In this document: positions 18,258-26,787 of the stretch, piece by piece
How the letters are laid out: each line of letters opens with the position of its first letter
Position numbering within the stretch: the stretch's first letter is position 1
NCBI RefSeq assembly: GCF_049896245.1
Contig: NZ_JAFCTX010000003.1
Location: 130,857-194,856 of the forward strand
DNA length: 64,000 nt
Reading direction: 5' to 3'
DNA from: Cypionkella sp049896245
Lineage (GTDB): Bacteria; Pseudomonadota; Alphaproteobacteria; Rhodobacterales; Rhodobacteraceae
The notes under the pieces: model-generated
What the model was told of the DNA's origin: nothing
Seen by the model: the letters and a program-made list of their open reading frames with translations, nothing else
Database searches by the model: none
Translations under genes and position numbers: made by a program

Positions 18258-19424
18258 ATGCGCGCCGTTTTAACCGTTCTCGCACTTTGGGCGGCGGGAT
18301 TAGGCGCGGCGGCGCAGTTCGGTAAGATTTCCGTTCTCTATCAAACGCTGCAGACCACATACGCTGCCCATGCAGGTGTCGGCATCGGCCTGATGGTGTC
18401 CATTGTCGGCATCGTCGGGCTGATTTTCGGCACCACGGCGGGCCTGCTGGTGGCAAAAGTCGGCCCGCGCCGTGCCATCCTGTCCGCATTGGCTTTGGGC
18501 GCTGTCGTCAGCCTGATTCAATCCAGTTTCCCCAGCTATCCGCTGATGATGCTGACCCGCGTGCTCGAAGGTGTGTCGCATTTGACCATCGTGGTCGTTG
18601 GCCCCACCGCGATTGCGGGCGTGACATCGGCGCGGCATCAGGGCTTGGCGATGACGCTGTGGTCGTCGTTTTTCGGCGTGACTTATGCGGCATTGGCCTA
18701 TTTCGCGCCCGGCTTGATTGCATTGCATGGCCCCGGAGCATTGTTTCAACTGCACGGCGTCTGGATGCTGCTGTGCTTTGCCGCCATGTTTGCACTGCTG
18801 CCGCCAGACCCGCAACATCGCCCAACACCGGGCCAAGGCAACCTGTTGGCACAGCACGCAGCAATCTACGCCTCGCCCTATATCGCAGCACCCGCGATGG
18901 GTTTCGTATGTTATACAGTGACTTACGTGGCTGTCCTTACCCTGCTGCCCGCCGCCGTTACCCTCGGTTGGGGTCCGTTCATCGGTGTGTTCATGCCCTT
19001 GGTGTCGATCACCGTCTCGCTGACCCTCGGCGTCTGGCTGCTATCAAAAATCCCCGCCTTCCGCCTTGTGCAAGCGGGTTTCGCAGTGGCCATGTTCGCC
19101 AGCCTGGGCCTATGGGCGACATGGGGGCAGGGCGCGCCTGAAGCCGCATTTGCCTTGTTACTGGCCGCCGCTTTGGGCGTTGTGCAGGGCGCGAGTTTCG
19201 CCAGCCTTGCCCAAATCAACCCCAGCGCCGAGGATCGTGCGCGCGGCGCGGGGGCGATTGCGCAACTTGGCAATCTTGGCACCACCACCGGCACGCCGCT
19301 ACTGGCACTGATCCTCGCACAGGCCGGGGCCACCGGGTTTGCGCTGTTCCTGATCGGTTTTTCCGCCTTAGGCATCGCGATCCACGCTTGGCAGGCCCGT
19401 CGCAGGCTTAATCTTCCGCGTTAA
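18258..19424 (+). CDS. MFS transporter (cyanate/nitrate-type fold), 12-TM
   Basis: 388 aa. Twelve predicted hydrophobic helices. The first loop motif is GLLVAKVGPRRAILSALALG and helix 4 has MMLTRVLEGVSHLTIVVVGPTAIAG. The pattern resembles the CynX/NimT-like branch of MFS proteins, but the substrate cannot be inferred. It starts just after the repeat element at 18195-18253. The C-terminal tail is short and basic (QARRRLNLPR). uvrA follows, under its own SOS-controlled promoter. Confidence 0.78.
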   Translation: MRAVLTVLALWAAGLGAAAQFGKISVLYQTLQTTYAAHAGVGIGLMVSIVGIVGLIFGTTAGLLVAKVGPRRAILSALALGAVVSLIQSSFPSYPLMMLTRVLEGVSHLTIVVVGPTAIAGVTSARHQGLAMTLWSSFFGVTYAALAYFAPGLIALHGPGALFQLHGVWMLLCFAAMFALLPPDPQHRPTPGQGNLLAQHAAIYASPYIAAPAMGFVCYTVTYVAVLTLLPAAVTLGWGPFIGVFMPLVSITVSLTLGVWLLSKIPAFRLVQAGFAVAMFASLGLWATWGQGAPEAAFALLLAAALGVVQGASFASLAQINPSAEDRARGAGAIAQLGNLGTTTGTPLLALILAQAGATGFALFLIGFSALGIAIHAWQARRRLNLPR

Positions 19425-19454
19425 CCCAATAAAATATGCTGCATCTCGCCGATT

Positions 19455-19469
19455 GTTCACACTTCGTTC
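19455..19469 (+). promoter_or_regulatory. LexA (SOS) box of the alphaproteobacterial type before uvrA
   Basis: GTTC-ACACTTC-GTTC is an exact match to the GTTC-N7-GTTC direct-repeat operator bound by LexA in alphaproteobacteria. It ends 63 nt before the uvrA start. A candidate promoter is TTGGAG (19481-19486), a 17-nt spacer and TATCTA (19504-19509); the -10 is weak. uvrA is a standard LexA target, so DNA-damage induction is expected. Confidence 0.75.
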
Positions 19470-19532
19470 ACATTTTGCAGTTGGAGACTCACCACATTCA
19501 CCCTATCTATGTGACGTCGAATGGGGTGGGTC

Positions 19533-22397
19533 ATGGCCGAACATAAGTTCATCGAAGTGCGCGGCGCGCGCGAGCATAACCTGAAAAACGTCGATGTGGA
19601 CATTCCGCGCGATCAGTTCGTGGTGATCACCGGGCTGTCTGGCTCGGGTAAATCCAGCCTTGCGTTCGATACGATCTATGCCGAAGGCCAGCGGCGCTAT
19701 GTCGAAAGCCTGTCGGCCTATGCGCGGCAATTCCTTGATATGGCTGGCAAACCGGATGTGGATCACATCAGCGGCCTGTCGCCTGCGATTTCCATCGAGC
19801 AGAAAACCACCTCGAAAAACCCACGCTCAACCGTCGGCACCGTGACCGAGATTTACGATTACCTCCGCCTGTTGTTCGCCCGCGTTGGCACGCCGTTCAG
19901 CCCCGCCACGGGTCTGCCGATCACCGCGATGCAGGTGCAGGATATGGTTGATGCGGTGATGGCGATGCCGGAAGGCAGCCGCGCGTATCTGCTTGCCCCG
20001 ATCATCCGCGACCGCAAAGGCGAATATAAGAAAGAATTTATCGACCTGCGCAAGCAGGGCTTCCAGCGCATTAAGGTAAACGGTGAGTTCTACGAATTGG
20101 AGGAGCCGCCCGTTCTCGACAAGAAATTCCGCCACAATATCGACGTGGTGGTGGATCGTATCGTGGTGCGCGAGGGCTTGGAAACCCGCCTCGCCGACAG
20201 TTTCCGCACCGCTTTGAACCTTGCCGATGGCATTGCGGTGATTGAAACCGCCCCTGCCGAGGGCGAAGGCGATCCGCAGCGCATCACCTATTCCGAGAAA
20301 TTCGCCTGTCCGGTTTCGGGTTTCACCATCGCCGAGATCGAACCCCGGCTGTTTTCCTTCAACGCCCCCTACGGCGCTTGTCCGGTCTGCGATGGCTTGG
20401 GAATGGAGTTGTTTTTCGACGAGCGCCTTGTCGTCCCCGACCAGTCGCTAACCCTGTTGGGCGGAGCCATCGCGCCGTGGTCAAAGTCAAAAAGCCCGTA
20501 TTTCACTCAGACCATCGAGGCGATCTCAAAGCACTATGGCTTTGATAAGAAAACCAAATGGAAAGACTTACCCGAGAACGTCAAACAGGTGTTCCTGCGC
20601 GGCTCGGGTGGCGATGAGATCCTGTTCCGTTATGACGAAGGCGGTCGGGTTTACCAAGTTTCCCGCGTGTTCGAAGGCGTCATCCCCAATATGGAACGCC
20701 GCTACCGCGAGACCGACAGCTCGTGGAGCCGCGAGGAGATGGAGCGATTTCAGAACAACCGCCCCTGCGGTGCCTGCGGTGGCTACCGTCTGAAACCCGA
20801 AGCGCTCGCGGTAAAAATCGGCGGTCTGCATGCGGGGCAGGTGGTGCAGATGTCGATCTCGGAAGCGCATGATTGGATCAGTGCCGCGCCCGAACATCTG
20901 ACCAAGCAAAAGAACGAAATCGCCAAGGCGATCCTGAAAGAAATTCGCGAGCGTCTGGGTTTCCTGGTAAATGTCGGGCTGAACTACCTGACGCTGTCGC
21001 GCAACGCAGGCACGCTTTCAGGCGGGGAATCCCAGCGAATTCGCTTGGCCTCTCAGATCGGCTCCGGCCTCACAGGTGTGCTCTATGTGCTTGATGAACC
21101 CTCCATCGGCCTGCATCAACGCGACAATGACCGCCTGCTGACCACGCTGAAAAACCTGCGCGATGCGGGCAATACCGTGCTGGTGGTGGAGCATGACGAA
21201 GATGCGATCCGCGAGGCCGACTACGTGTTTGACATGGGGCCGGGGGCCGGGGTGCATGGTGGATTTGTCGTCAGCCACGGCACGCCAGAACAGGTGGCCG
21301 CTGACCCTAACAGCCTGACCGGACAGTATCTTTCCGGTGCGCGTGAGGTCAGGGTTCCGAAAACCCGCCGCAAGGGCAGTGGCAAGAAACTGACCGTCGT
21401 AGGCGCTACCGGCAACAACCTCAAGAACGTCACCGCCGAATTTCCGCTGGGCATGTTCGTCTGCGTCACCGGGGTTTCGGGCGGCGGCAAATCGACTCTG
21501 ACCATTGAAACCCTGTTCAAGACTGCCGCCACCCGCCTCAATGGCGCGCATGAAACGCCGGCACCCTGTGAGACAATCAAGGGGTTTGAGCATCTCGATA
21601 AGGTCATCGACATCGACCAGCGCGCCATCGGTCGCACGCCGCGCTCTAACCCTGCGACCTACACAGGCGCATTTACCCCGATCCGTGATTGGTTTGCCGG
21701 GCTGCCCGAAGCCAAGGCGCGCGGCTATCTGCCGGGGCGGTTCAGCTTTAACGTCAAAGGCGGCCGCTGTGAGGCGTGCCAAGGCGACGGCGTTTTGAAG
21801 ATTGAGATGAACTTCCTGCCCGATGTTTACGTCACTTGTGAGACCTGCAAGGGCCATCGCTATAATCGTGAGACTTTGGAAGTTAAATTCAAAAACAAGA
21901 GCATAGCCGATGTTCTTGATATGACATGTGAAGATGCGCAGGTGTTTTTCCAAGCCGTGCCGAGCATCCGCGAAAAGATGGATGCGCTGTGTCAGGTTGG
22001 CCTTGGCTATATCAAGGTCGGCCAGCAGGCGACGACTTTGTCGGGCGGCGAAGCGCAACGGGTCAAGCTCTCGAAAGAGCTGTCCCGCCGCGCCACCGGA
22101 CGCACCTTGTATATTCTGGATGAGCCAACCACCGGCCTGCACTTTGAAGATGTGCGCAAGCTGTTGGAAGTGCTGCATGAATTGGTCGATCAGGGCAATA
22201 CAGTGGTGGTGATTGAGCACAACCTTGATGTGGTGAAAACTGCTGATTGGGTGATCGACATTGGCCCAGAGGGTGGCGATGGCGGCGGGCAGATCGTCGC
22301 TGTCGGCACGCCGGAGGCCATCGCAAAGGCCGCGCACAGCCACACCGGGCATTACCTTAAAGACCTGCTTACACCACGCCGGGCGGCGGCGGAGTAA
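19533..22397 (+). CDS. uvrA: Excinuclease ABC subunit A
   Basis: 954 aa from ATG 19533 with a GGGGTGGG ribosome site; an ATG 12 nt earlier is less likely since UvrA normally begins at this point. Damage-recognition ATPase of nucleotide excision repair. First Walker A is GLSGSGKSSLAF and the second GVSGGGKSTLTI. The ABC signatures are LSGGESQRIRLA and LSGGEAQRVKL. Zinc modules show as CPVCDGLG, CGACGGY, and CEACQGDG with CETCKGHRY. Complete and of usual length. Its control region has a perfect SOS box. Confidence 0.97.
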   Translation: MAEHKFIEVRGAREHNLKNVDVDIPRDQFVVITGLSGSGKSSLAFDTIYAEGQRRYVESLSAYARQFLDMAGKPDVDHISGLSPAISIEQKTTSKNPRSTVGTVTEIYDYLRLLFARVGTPFSPATGLPITAMQVQDMVDAVMAMPEGSRAYLLAPIIRDRKGEYKKEFIDLRKQGFQRIKVNGEFYELEEPPVLDKKFRHNIDVVVDRIVVREGLETRLADSFRTALNLADGIAVIETAPAEGEGDPQRITYSEKFACPVSGFTIAEIEPRLFSFNAPYGACPVCDGLGMELFFDERLVVPDQSLTLLGGAIAPWSKSKSPYFTQTIEAISKHYGFDKKTKWKDLPENVKQVFLRGSGGDEILFRYDEGGRVYQVSRVFEGVIPNMERRYRETDSSWSREEMERFQNNRPCGACGGYRLKPEALAVKIGGLHAGQVVQMSISEAHDWISAAPEHLTKQKNEIAKAILKEIRERLGFLVNVGLNYLTLSRNAGTLSGGESQRIRLASQIGSGLTGVLYVLDEPSIGLHQRDNDRLLTTLKNLRDAGNTVLVVEHDEDAIREADYVFDMGPGAGVHGGFVVSHGTPEQVAADPNSLTGQYLSGAREVRVPKTRRKGSGKKLTVVGATGNNLKNVTAEFPLGMFVCVTGVSGGGKSTLTIETLFKTAATRLNGAHETPAPCETIKGFEHLDKVIDIDQRAIGRTPRSNPATYTGAFTPIRDWFAGLPEAKARGYLPGRFSFNVKGGRCEACQGDGVLKIEMNFLPDVYVTCETCKGHRYNRETLEVKFKNKSIADVLDMTCEDAQVFFQAVPSIREKMDALCQVGLGYIKVGQQATTLSGGEAQRVKLSKELSRRATGRTLYILDEPTTGLHFEDVRKLLEVLHELVDQGNTVVVIEHNLDVVKTADWVIDIGPEGGDGGGQIVAVGTPEAIAKAAHSHTGHYLKDLLTPRRAAAE

Positions 22398-22425
22398 CCA
22401 GACCCCCGGCCCTAGTGCCCAAGCC

Positions 22426-22854
22426 TCAGTTCCCGGACAACACCTGCAAAATCGTCAGGATCGCGCGGGTTTCCGGATCAATGCGCATCAGGCGATCTTC
22501 ATAGCGGCAATAGGTGCCTGCGGGCAACGATCTGTAGCGGGTATACGAGACGGTTATGCAATCGTCGCGGACATAATCCCCAATCCGATAGCGCCCATTC
22601 CGACCATGCAACACGTTGTCTGAATGGTCGTCGTTGTAATAGGGGCGGTCGTGGCCTCTGTCCTTCGCGTGGCCCGGCGGGATGCAGGCGGGCGATTTCT
22701 TCGCCAGACCGGGCGGGCAAAACTGTGTCGCATGGTGCGTTTTGGACTTTTTGCCGTGGCCCTTGTCGCCATGGCCTTTGCCATCTGCCAAGGCCGCACC
22801 CGTCGAGAGCGCAAGAACCGTCAGTGGTATACAAAGCAATTTGAGCATGTTCAT
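22426..22854 (-). CDS. Small exported His/Gly/Lys-rich protein (RcnB-like)
   Basis: 142 aa from ATG 22854, which follows AGGACTCTGCC; the frame is open for 13 more codons but these lack a ribosome site. Signal peptide of about 22 residues ending ALA-DG. The mature N-terminus is rich in His, Gly and Lys (GKGHGDKGHGKKSK). It is followed by FCPPGLAKKSPACIPPGHAK, a double Cys-Pro-Pro-Gly-like motif seen in many small exported proteobacterial proteins. The C-terminal half resembles the RcnB domain (GDYVRDDCI, LPAGTYCRYEDRLMRID). A periplasmic metal-related role is possible but unproven. It is convergent with uvrA. Confidence 0.68.
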   Translation of the reverse strand: MNMLKLLCIPLTVLALSTGAALADGKGHGDKGHGKKSKTHHATQFCPPGLAKKSPACIPPGHAKDRGHDRPYYNDDHSDNVLHGRNGRYRIGDYVRDDCITVSYTRYRSLPAGTYCRYEDRLMRIDPETRAILTILQVLSGN

Positions 22855-23131
22855 GGCAGAGTCCTGCAAATGGTATTTGATACGGCTGTACATCTAACGC
22901 CGATCGCAGTCTTATGTTCCTGCACTCTCCTCGCCTCGGCGGTTCGGCGCGCATTGGGCAGATCAGCGCAATGCGGTGATGCGACGATGAATCACCGCAA
23001 GTCCCGTTCTATTTTCGCCCAAAATCAGGGCAATTCTTCGGTCTTCCCCAAAACATTTTCAAAAAAATCCGAAAGGTCCATTTGAGATTAACCTAATTGT
23101 GTGAAAACGCGATCAGGCGCAGCTTAGGCGC
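22855..23131. other. Intergenic region between divergent genes, no gene seen
   Basis: This stretch is the 5' half of the gap between the minus-strand exported protein gene and the NCS1 permease. It is AT-richer than its surroundings near 23020-23110 (runs such as CATTTTCAAAAAAATCC), which suits a promoter region. I could not assign a clear -35/-10 pair. No ORF with a ribosome site is visible. Confidence 0.5.
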
Positions 23132-23280
23132 GGGATGATCCGGCAGAAGACCGGACCCATGACCGAAGCCAATTTTTCGGTAAACCAACACAAAGCCCGA
23201 CAAGGGCACAACGGTTTCGCAGCGCGCGGGCTTTGGCGCTATGGCGTCCAAAACAGCGTATCTGCGCCATAGGATAGGGA
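23132..23280 (+). promoter_or_regulatory. Structured 5' leader of the NCS1 permease gene, candidate cis-regulatory RNA
   Basis: Several perfect stems lie in 150 nt. GGG-(4-nt bulge)-TCCGG pairs with CCGGACCC (23132-23158). ACCGAA pairs with TTCGGT (23162-23181). AAAGCCCG (23192-23199) pairs with CGGGCTTT (23227-23234). CTATGGCG (23239-23246) pairs with CGCCATAG (23265-23272). A local hairpin, GCCC (23195-23198) with GGGC (23204-23207), competes with the third stem. The last stem reaches the first bases of the ribosome site AGGATAGGGA (23271-23280), so it could hide it. It does not match the TPP, purine or guanidine-I consensus as I recall them. Confidence 0.45.
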
Positions 23281-23287
23281 CAGCACG

Positions 23288-24718
23288 ATGCAACTTACCA
23301 ACCCGTCACCCTTGCTTCACAACGAGGATCTGGCACCCGCGACCGAGCGAAAATGGGGCGCGTTTTCGATTTTCAACGTCTGGACCTCGGACGTTCACAG
23401 CCTGTGGGGCTATTATCTGGCCGCCAGCCTGTTTCTGCTCTGTGGCAGTTTCGTCAATTTCGTGATCGCGATTGGCGCGGGATCGCTGGTGATCTTCGTG
23501 CTGATGAGCATGGTCGGCAACGCGGGCGTGCGCACCGGCGTGCCGTTTCCGGTGCTGGCGCGGGCGTCATTCGGCACATTCGGGGCCAATGCCCCGGCCA
23601 TCGTGCGGGCGATTGTCGCCTGTTTCTGGTATGGCGCACAGACCTCTGCCGCCTCAGGTGCGATCGTTGCCCTGTTGATCCGCAGCCCCGGCATGTTGGA
23701 ATTTCACACCAATTCCCAGATGCTCGGCCATTCAACGCTTGAGGTGATCTGCTTCTTTGTCGTCTGGTGCCTGCAACTGCTGATCATCCAAAGCGGCATG
23801 GAAACCGTGCGCAAGTTTCAGGATTGGGCGGGCCCTGCGGTCTGGATCGCGATGCTGTTGCTCGCGGTCTATCTGGTGGTCAAGGCGGGCACCTTCTCGT
23901 TCGGCGCTGAAATCCCGCAAGATGTTCTGCTGAAAGCCACTGCCGATGCCGGCGTCCCCGGAGTGCCCGGTTCCACTGCAGCCCTCGCCGCTGTGGCAGC
24001 CACTTGGATCACCTATTTCGCCGCCCTTTATCTCAACTTCTGCGACTTCTCGCGCTATGCCACAAGCGAACAAGCCCTGCGCAAAGGCAATCTCTGGGGC
24101 CTGCCGATCAACCTGCTGGCGTTCTGCTTGGTCGCAGGCATCACGACCACCGCCGCATTTACCGTCTACGGTGAGGTTCTGCTGCACCCCGAACAGATCA
24201 GCGCCAAATTCGACAGCTGGTTCCTTGCAGCGCTCGCAGCCCTGACCTTCGCCGTTGCCACCTTGGGCATCAATGTGGTGGCGAACTTCGTCTCCCCGGC
24301 GTTTGATTTCGCCAACGTCTTCCCGCGCCACATCAGCTTCAAACGCGGCGGCTATATTGCGGCGGCCATCGCGCTGATCCTATATCCTTGGGCGCCGTGG
24401 GAGACCGGTGCTGCGCATTTCGTCAACTTCATCGGCTCTACCATGGGCCCGATCTTCGGCATCATGATGGTGGATTACTACCTGATCCGCCACGGCAAGA
24501 TCGACGTCAACGCGCTGTATCAAGAAAACGGTGAGTTCCGCTTTGAGGGCGGCTGGCACGTCAAAGCCTTTGTCGCCTTGGCAATCGGTATGGTGTTCTC
24601 GTCGATCTTGCCGACCTTCACCAGCCTTTTGCCAAGCTGGTGGGGCACGTATGGTTGGTTCTTCGGCGTTGGCATCGGCGGCGGGGTGTATTTCCTGCTG
24701 CGGATGGGCGCACGCTAA
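23288..24718 (+). CDS. NCS1 family permease (purine/cytosine/allantoin-type)
   Basis: 476 aa. Inner-membrane symporter of the nucleobase:cation symporter-1 family with about twelve helices. The N-terminal ATERKWGAFSIFNVWTSDVHSLWGYY is the family opening, and NFCDFSRYATSEQALRKGN and GIMMVDYYLIRHGKID are the classic NCS1 blocks in the middle and near the end. NCS1 proteins move cytosine, purines, allantoin, hydantoins or thiamine-related rings; which applies here is open. Start ATG follows AGGATAGGGA. No catabolic enzyme sits beside it. Control may run through the folded leader upstream. A strong bidirectional terminator follows. Confidence 0.88.
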   Translation: MQLTNPSPLLHNEDLAPATERKWGAFSIFNVWTSDVHSLWGYYLAASLFLLCGSFVNFVIAIGAGSLVIFVLMSMVGNAGVRTGVPFPVLARASFGTFGANAPAIVRAIVACFWYGAQTSAASGAIVALLIRSPGMLEFHTNSQMLGHSTLEVICFFVVWCLQLLIIQSGMETVRKFQDWAGPAVWIAMLLLAVYLVVKAGTFSFGAEIPQDVLLKATADAGVPGVPGSTAALAAVAATWITYFAALYLNFCDFSRYATSEQALRKGNLWGLPINLLAFCLVAGITTTAAFTVYGEVLLHPEQISAKFDSWFLAALAALTFAVATLGINVVANFVSPAFDFANVFPRHISFKRGGYIAAAIALILYPWAPWETGAAHFVNFIGSTMGPIFGIMMVDYYLIRHGKIDVNALYQENGEFRFEGGWHVKAFVALAIGMVFSSILPTFTSLLPSWWGTYGWFFGVGIGGGVYFLLRMGAR

Positions 24719-24734
24719 GCCACTGATACCAATG

Positions 24735-24765
24735 CAAAAGGGCGGGAGATCATTCCGCCCTTTTG
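24735..24765. terminator. Bidirectional intrinsic terminator
   Basis: CAAAAGGGCGG (24735-24745), a 9-nt loop, CCGCCCTTTTG (24755-24765): an 11-bp perfect stem with A- and T-runs in the stem ends. It lies between the convergent NCS1 permease and DUF2892 genes and would serve both. Confidence 0.8.
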
Positions 24766-24777
24766 TCAACTCGAAGC

Positions 24778-24969
24778 TCAGGTCCGCAGGCCCAACACTG
24801 AATAAAGCGGGCAAGTGCGCAGCAGTGCGGTGCCAATGGCCACCAGCCCGATCAGTTTGGCGTAGTGCCAGAACCCCGTGCCCTGATCCATGAAAAACCA
24901 CAGCAGCAACGCGGCACCCACCACCACGCGCAGCATGCGGTCCAGATTTCCGACATTGGTTTTCAACAT
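24778..24969 (-). CDS. DUF2892 (YgaP-like) small inner-membrane protein
   Basis: 63 aa from ATG 24969, which follows AAGGAAA; the open frame runs 48 codons further upstream but that part crosses a palindrome and is not credible. Sequence pattern is DUF2892: TNVGNLDRMLRVVVGAALL, a helix, GTGFWHYAKLIGLVAIGTALLRTCPLYSVLG with the conserved R-x-CPLY end. Two transmembrane helices. In some proteins this domain is fused to rhodanese (YgaP); here it is alone. The Cys in CPLY is conserved in the family. Physiological role unknown. Confidence 0.85.
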   Translation of the reverse strand: MLKTNVGNLDRMLRVVVGAALLLWFFMDQGTGFWHYAKLIGLVAIGTALLRTCPLYSVLGLRT

Positions 24970-25045
24970 GAGGTTTCCTTTCAGACATCCCCGCCCGCGC
25001 AGCGGCTTTGTCCGAAAGATAACCCATATCCCTCCCATCGACTTT

Positions 25046-25075
25046 GATCTGACCCCGGATTTCCGGGGCCAGATC
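25046..25075. repeat. 30-bp imperfect palindrome between mmsA and DUF2892
   Basis: Arms of 14 bp with a single A-C mismatch and a 2-nt centre: GATCTGACCCCGGA (25046-25059) and TCCGGGGCCAGATC (25062-25075). It lies just after the mmsA stop on the minus strand, so it may end mmsA transcription, though no T-run follows. It also lies upstream of the DUF2892 start. Confidence 0.5.
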
Positions 25076-25081
25076 AGATAT

Positions 25082-26581
25082 TTACTCCATCTGCTTGAAG
25101 TTAAACTCGCCACCTTCTTTGATCCCGGACGGCCAGCGCGCGGTGATCGTCTTGGTGCGGGTGTAGAATCGGAAGCTGTCCGGCCCGTGCTGGTTCAAAT
25201 CGCCGAACGACGACTTTTTCCAACCACCAAAGGTGTGATACGCCAGCGGCACCGGGATCGGCACGTTAATCCCGATCATCCCCACGTTGATCCGCGCCGC
25301 AAAGTCGCGCGCGGTGTCGCCGTCGCGGGTATAGATCGCGGTGCCGTTGCCATATTCATGGTCCATCGCCATGCCGAGCGCTTCTTCATATGTCTTGGCG
25401 CGCACCACCGAAAGAACTGGGCCGAAAATCTCCTTGCGGTAAATCTCCATATCCGTGGTCACGTTGTCGAACAAATGCGGGCCAACGAAGAAGCCATCCT
25501 CATAGCCTTGCAGTTTGAAATCGCGGCCATCGACCACCAAATTCGCCCCCTGCGCCACACCGGATTCGATCAGCTTCAGGATATTGGCTTTCGCAGCTCC
25601 GGTCACCACCGGGCCGTAATCGACATCATTGCCCGCCGTGTAGGGGCCAACCTTCAGCTTCTCAATCCGGGGGATCAACCGTTCAATCAACGCATCCGCC
25701 GTGGCTTGCCCAACCGGCACCGCCACCGAGATTGCCATGCAACGCTCGCCAGCCGCGCCAAAACCTGCACCAACCAAAGCATCCGCCGCCTGATCCAGAT
25801 CGGCATCCGGCATGATGATCATGTGGTTCTTGGCACCACCAAAGCACTGCACCCGCTTGCCGTTCGCCGTGCCGCGCGCATAGATATACTGCGCGATCGG
25901 GGTGGACCCCACGAAGCCGACGCCCGAAATCATCTCGTTATCAAGGATCGCATCGACCGATTCCTTGTCGCCGTTGATCACCTGCATCACGCCATCCGGC
26001 AGACCAGCCTCTTTCATCAAAGCCGCCAGCATCAGCGGCACCGTCGGCGCACGCTCGGACGGCTTCAGGATAAACGCGTTGCCGCAAGCCAGCGCAGGCC
26101 CCATTTTCCACATCGGGATCATCGCTGGGAAGTTGAACGGGGTAATCCCCGCCGCCACCCCAATCGGCTGGCGCATCGAATACATGTCAATGCCGGGGCC
26201 AGCCGAATCGGTGAACTCGCCCTTCAACAGATGCGGCGCACCAATGCAAAACTCGATCACTTCCAGCCCGCGCTGAATGTCGCCCTTGGCATCCGGGATG
26301 GTTTTGCCATGTTCCGACGACAAAGCTTCCGCCAGCTTCTCCATATCGCGGTTCAAAAGCCCGACCATCGCCATCATCACCCTCGCGCGGCGCTGCGGAT
26401 TGGTCGCCCCCCACTTGATCTGCGCTTTGGCCGCATCAGCGGTGGCAGCGTCCAGTTCCGCCTTCGAGGCCAAAGCCACCCGCGCCTGCACTTCGCCCGT
26501 CGCCGGGTTGAACACATCGGCGAACTTGCCCGAAGTGCCCGCAACCAGCTTGCCGTTGATCCAGTGACCGATCTCTTTCAT
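25082..26581 (-). CDS. mmsA: CoA-acylating methylmalonate-semialdehyde dehydrogenase
   Basis: 499 aa from ATG 26581 (an ATG directly before it at 26584 is equally in frame); GGGAGA gives the ribosome site. Oxidises methylmalonate or malonate semialdehyde with NAD and CoA to propanoyl- or acetyl-CoA. It serves valine breakdown and the last step of inositol breakdown, where it is called IolA. The ALDH core shows FNFPAMIPMWKMGPALACGN, KPSERAP, GFVGSTPI and the catalytic Cys in GAAGERCMAIS; the C-terminus has GGWKKSSFGDLNQHG. A longer frame to 26671 is not supported. It is divergent from a LysR regulator and 3-10 kb from the iol operon. Confidence 0.93.
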   Translation of the reverse strand: MKEIGHWINGKLVAGTSGKFADVFNPATGEVQARVALASKAELDAATADAAKAQIKWGATNPQRRARVMMAMVGLLNRDMEKLAEALSSEHGKTIPDAKGDIQRGLEVIEFCIGAPHLLKGEFTDSAGPGIDMYSMRQPIGVAAGITPFNFPAMIPMWKMGPALACGNAFILKPSERAPTVPLMLAALMKEAGLPDGVMQVINGDKESVDAILDNEMISGVGFVGSTPIAQYIYARGTANGKRVQCFGGAKNHMIIMPDADLDQAADALVGAGFGAAGERCMAISVAVPVGQATADALIERLIPRIEKLKVGPYTAGNDVDYGPVVTGAAKANILKLIESGVAQGANLVVDGRDFKLQGYEDGFFVGPHLFDNVTTDMEIYRKEIFGPVLSVVRAKTYEEALGMAMDHEYGNGTAIYTRDGDTARDFAARINVGMIGINVPIPVPLAYHTFGGWKKSSFGDLNQHGPDSFRFYTRTKTITARWPSGIKEGGEFNFKQME

Positions 26582-26658
26582 CATATCTCTCCCATGAGTT
26601 GCCGCCACAATAGCCTTGCGAAAATGCCAAGGGTAGCGGTAATATTTCAAATAAGTTT

Positions 26659-26728
26659 TGCAGTTTTGCATAGGCTTGCAGGCCGGTTTTGGCTGCAGCC
26701 ACTACATCTGGTGGAAAAATGCAGTTTT
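26659..26728. promoter_or_regulatory. Divergent mmsA/LysR control region with paired TGCAGTTTT repeats
   Basis: TGCAGTTTT occurs at 26659-26667 and again at 26720-26728, spaced 61 bp start to start. Near the first copy lies TGCA-N6-TGCA (26667-26680), a small palindrome of the kind LysR proteins bind. The region separates the divergent mmsA and LysR genes, where a LysR regulator commonly binds. The exact operator is inferred only. Confidence 0.35.
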
Positions 26729-26787
26729 AGCCGCCCATAACACAAGTCATTCCCTGCTGGGAAGACCGGTCCCGAAAGGTGAAGGCA

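Noticed and set aside
23132..23280. TPP, purine or guanidine-I riboswitch
   Set aside because: The conserved core sequences of these classes, as I recall them, are not present, so the leader is left unassigned.
24890..26740. 616-residue open frame on the plus strand antisense to mmsA
   Set aside because: It is the mirror of a real aldehyde dehydrogenase gene; the translation is His/Arg-rich with no domain or ribosome site.
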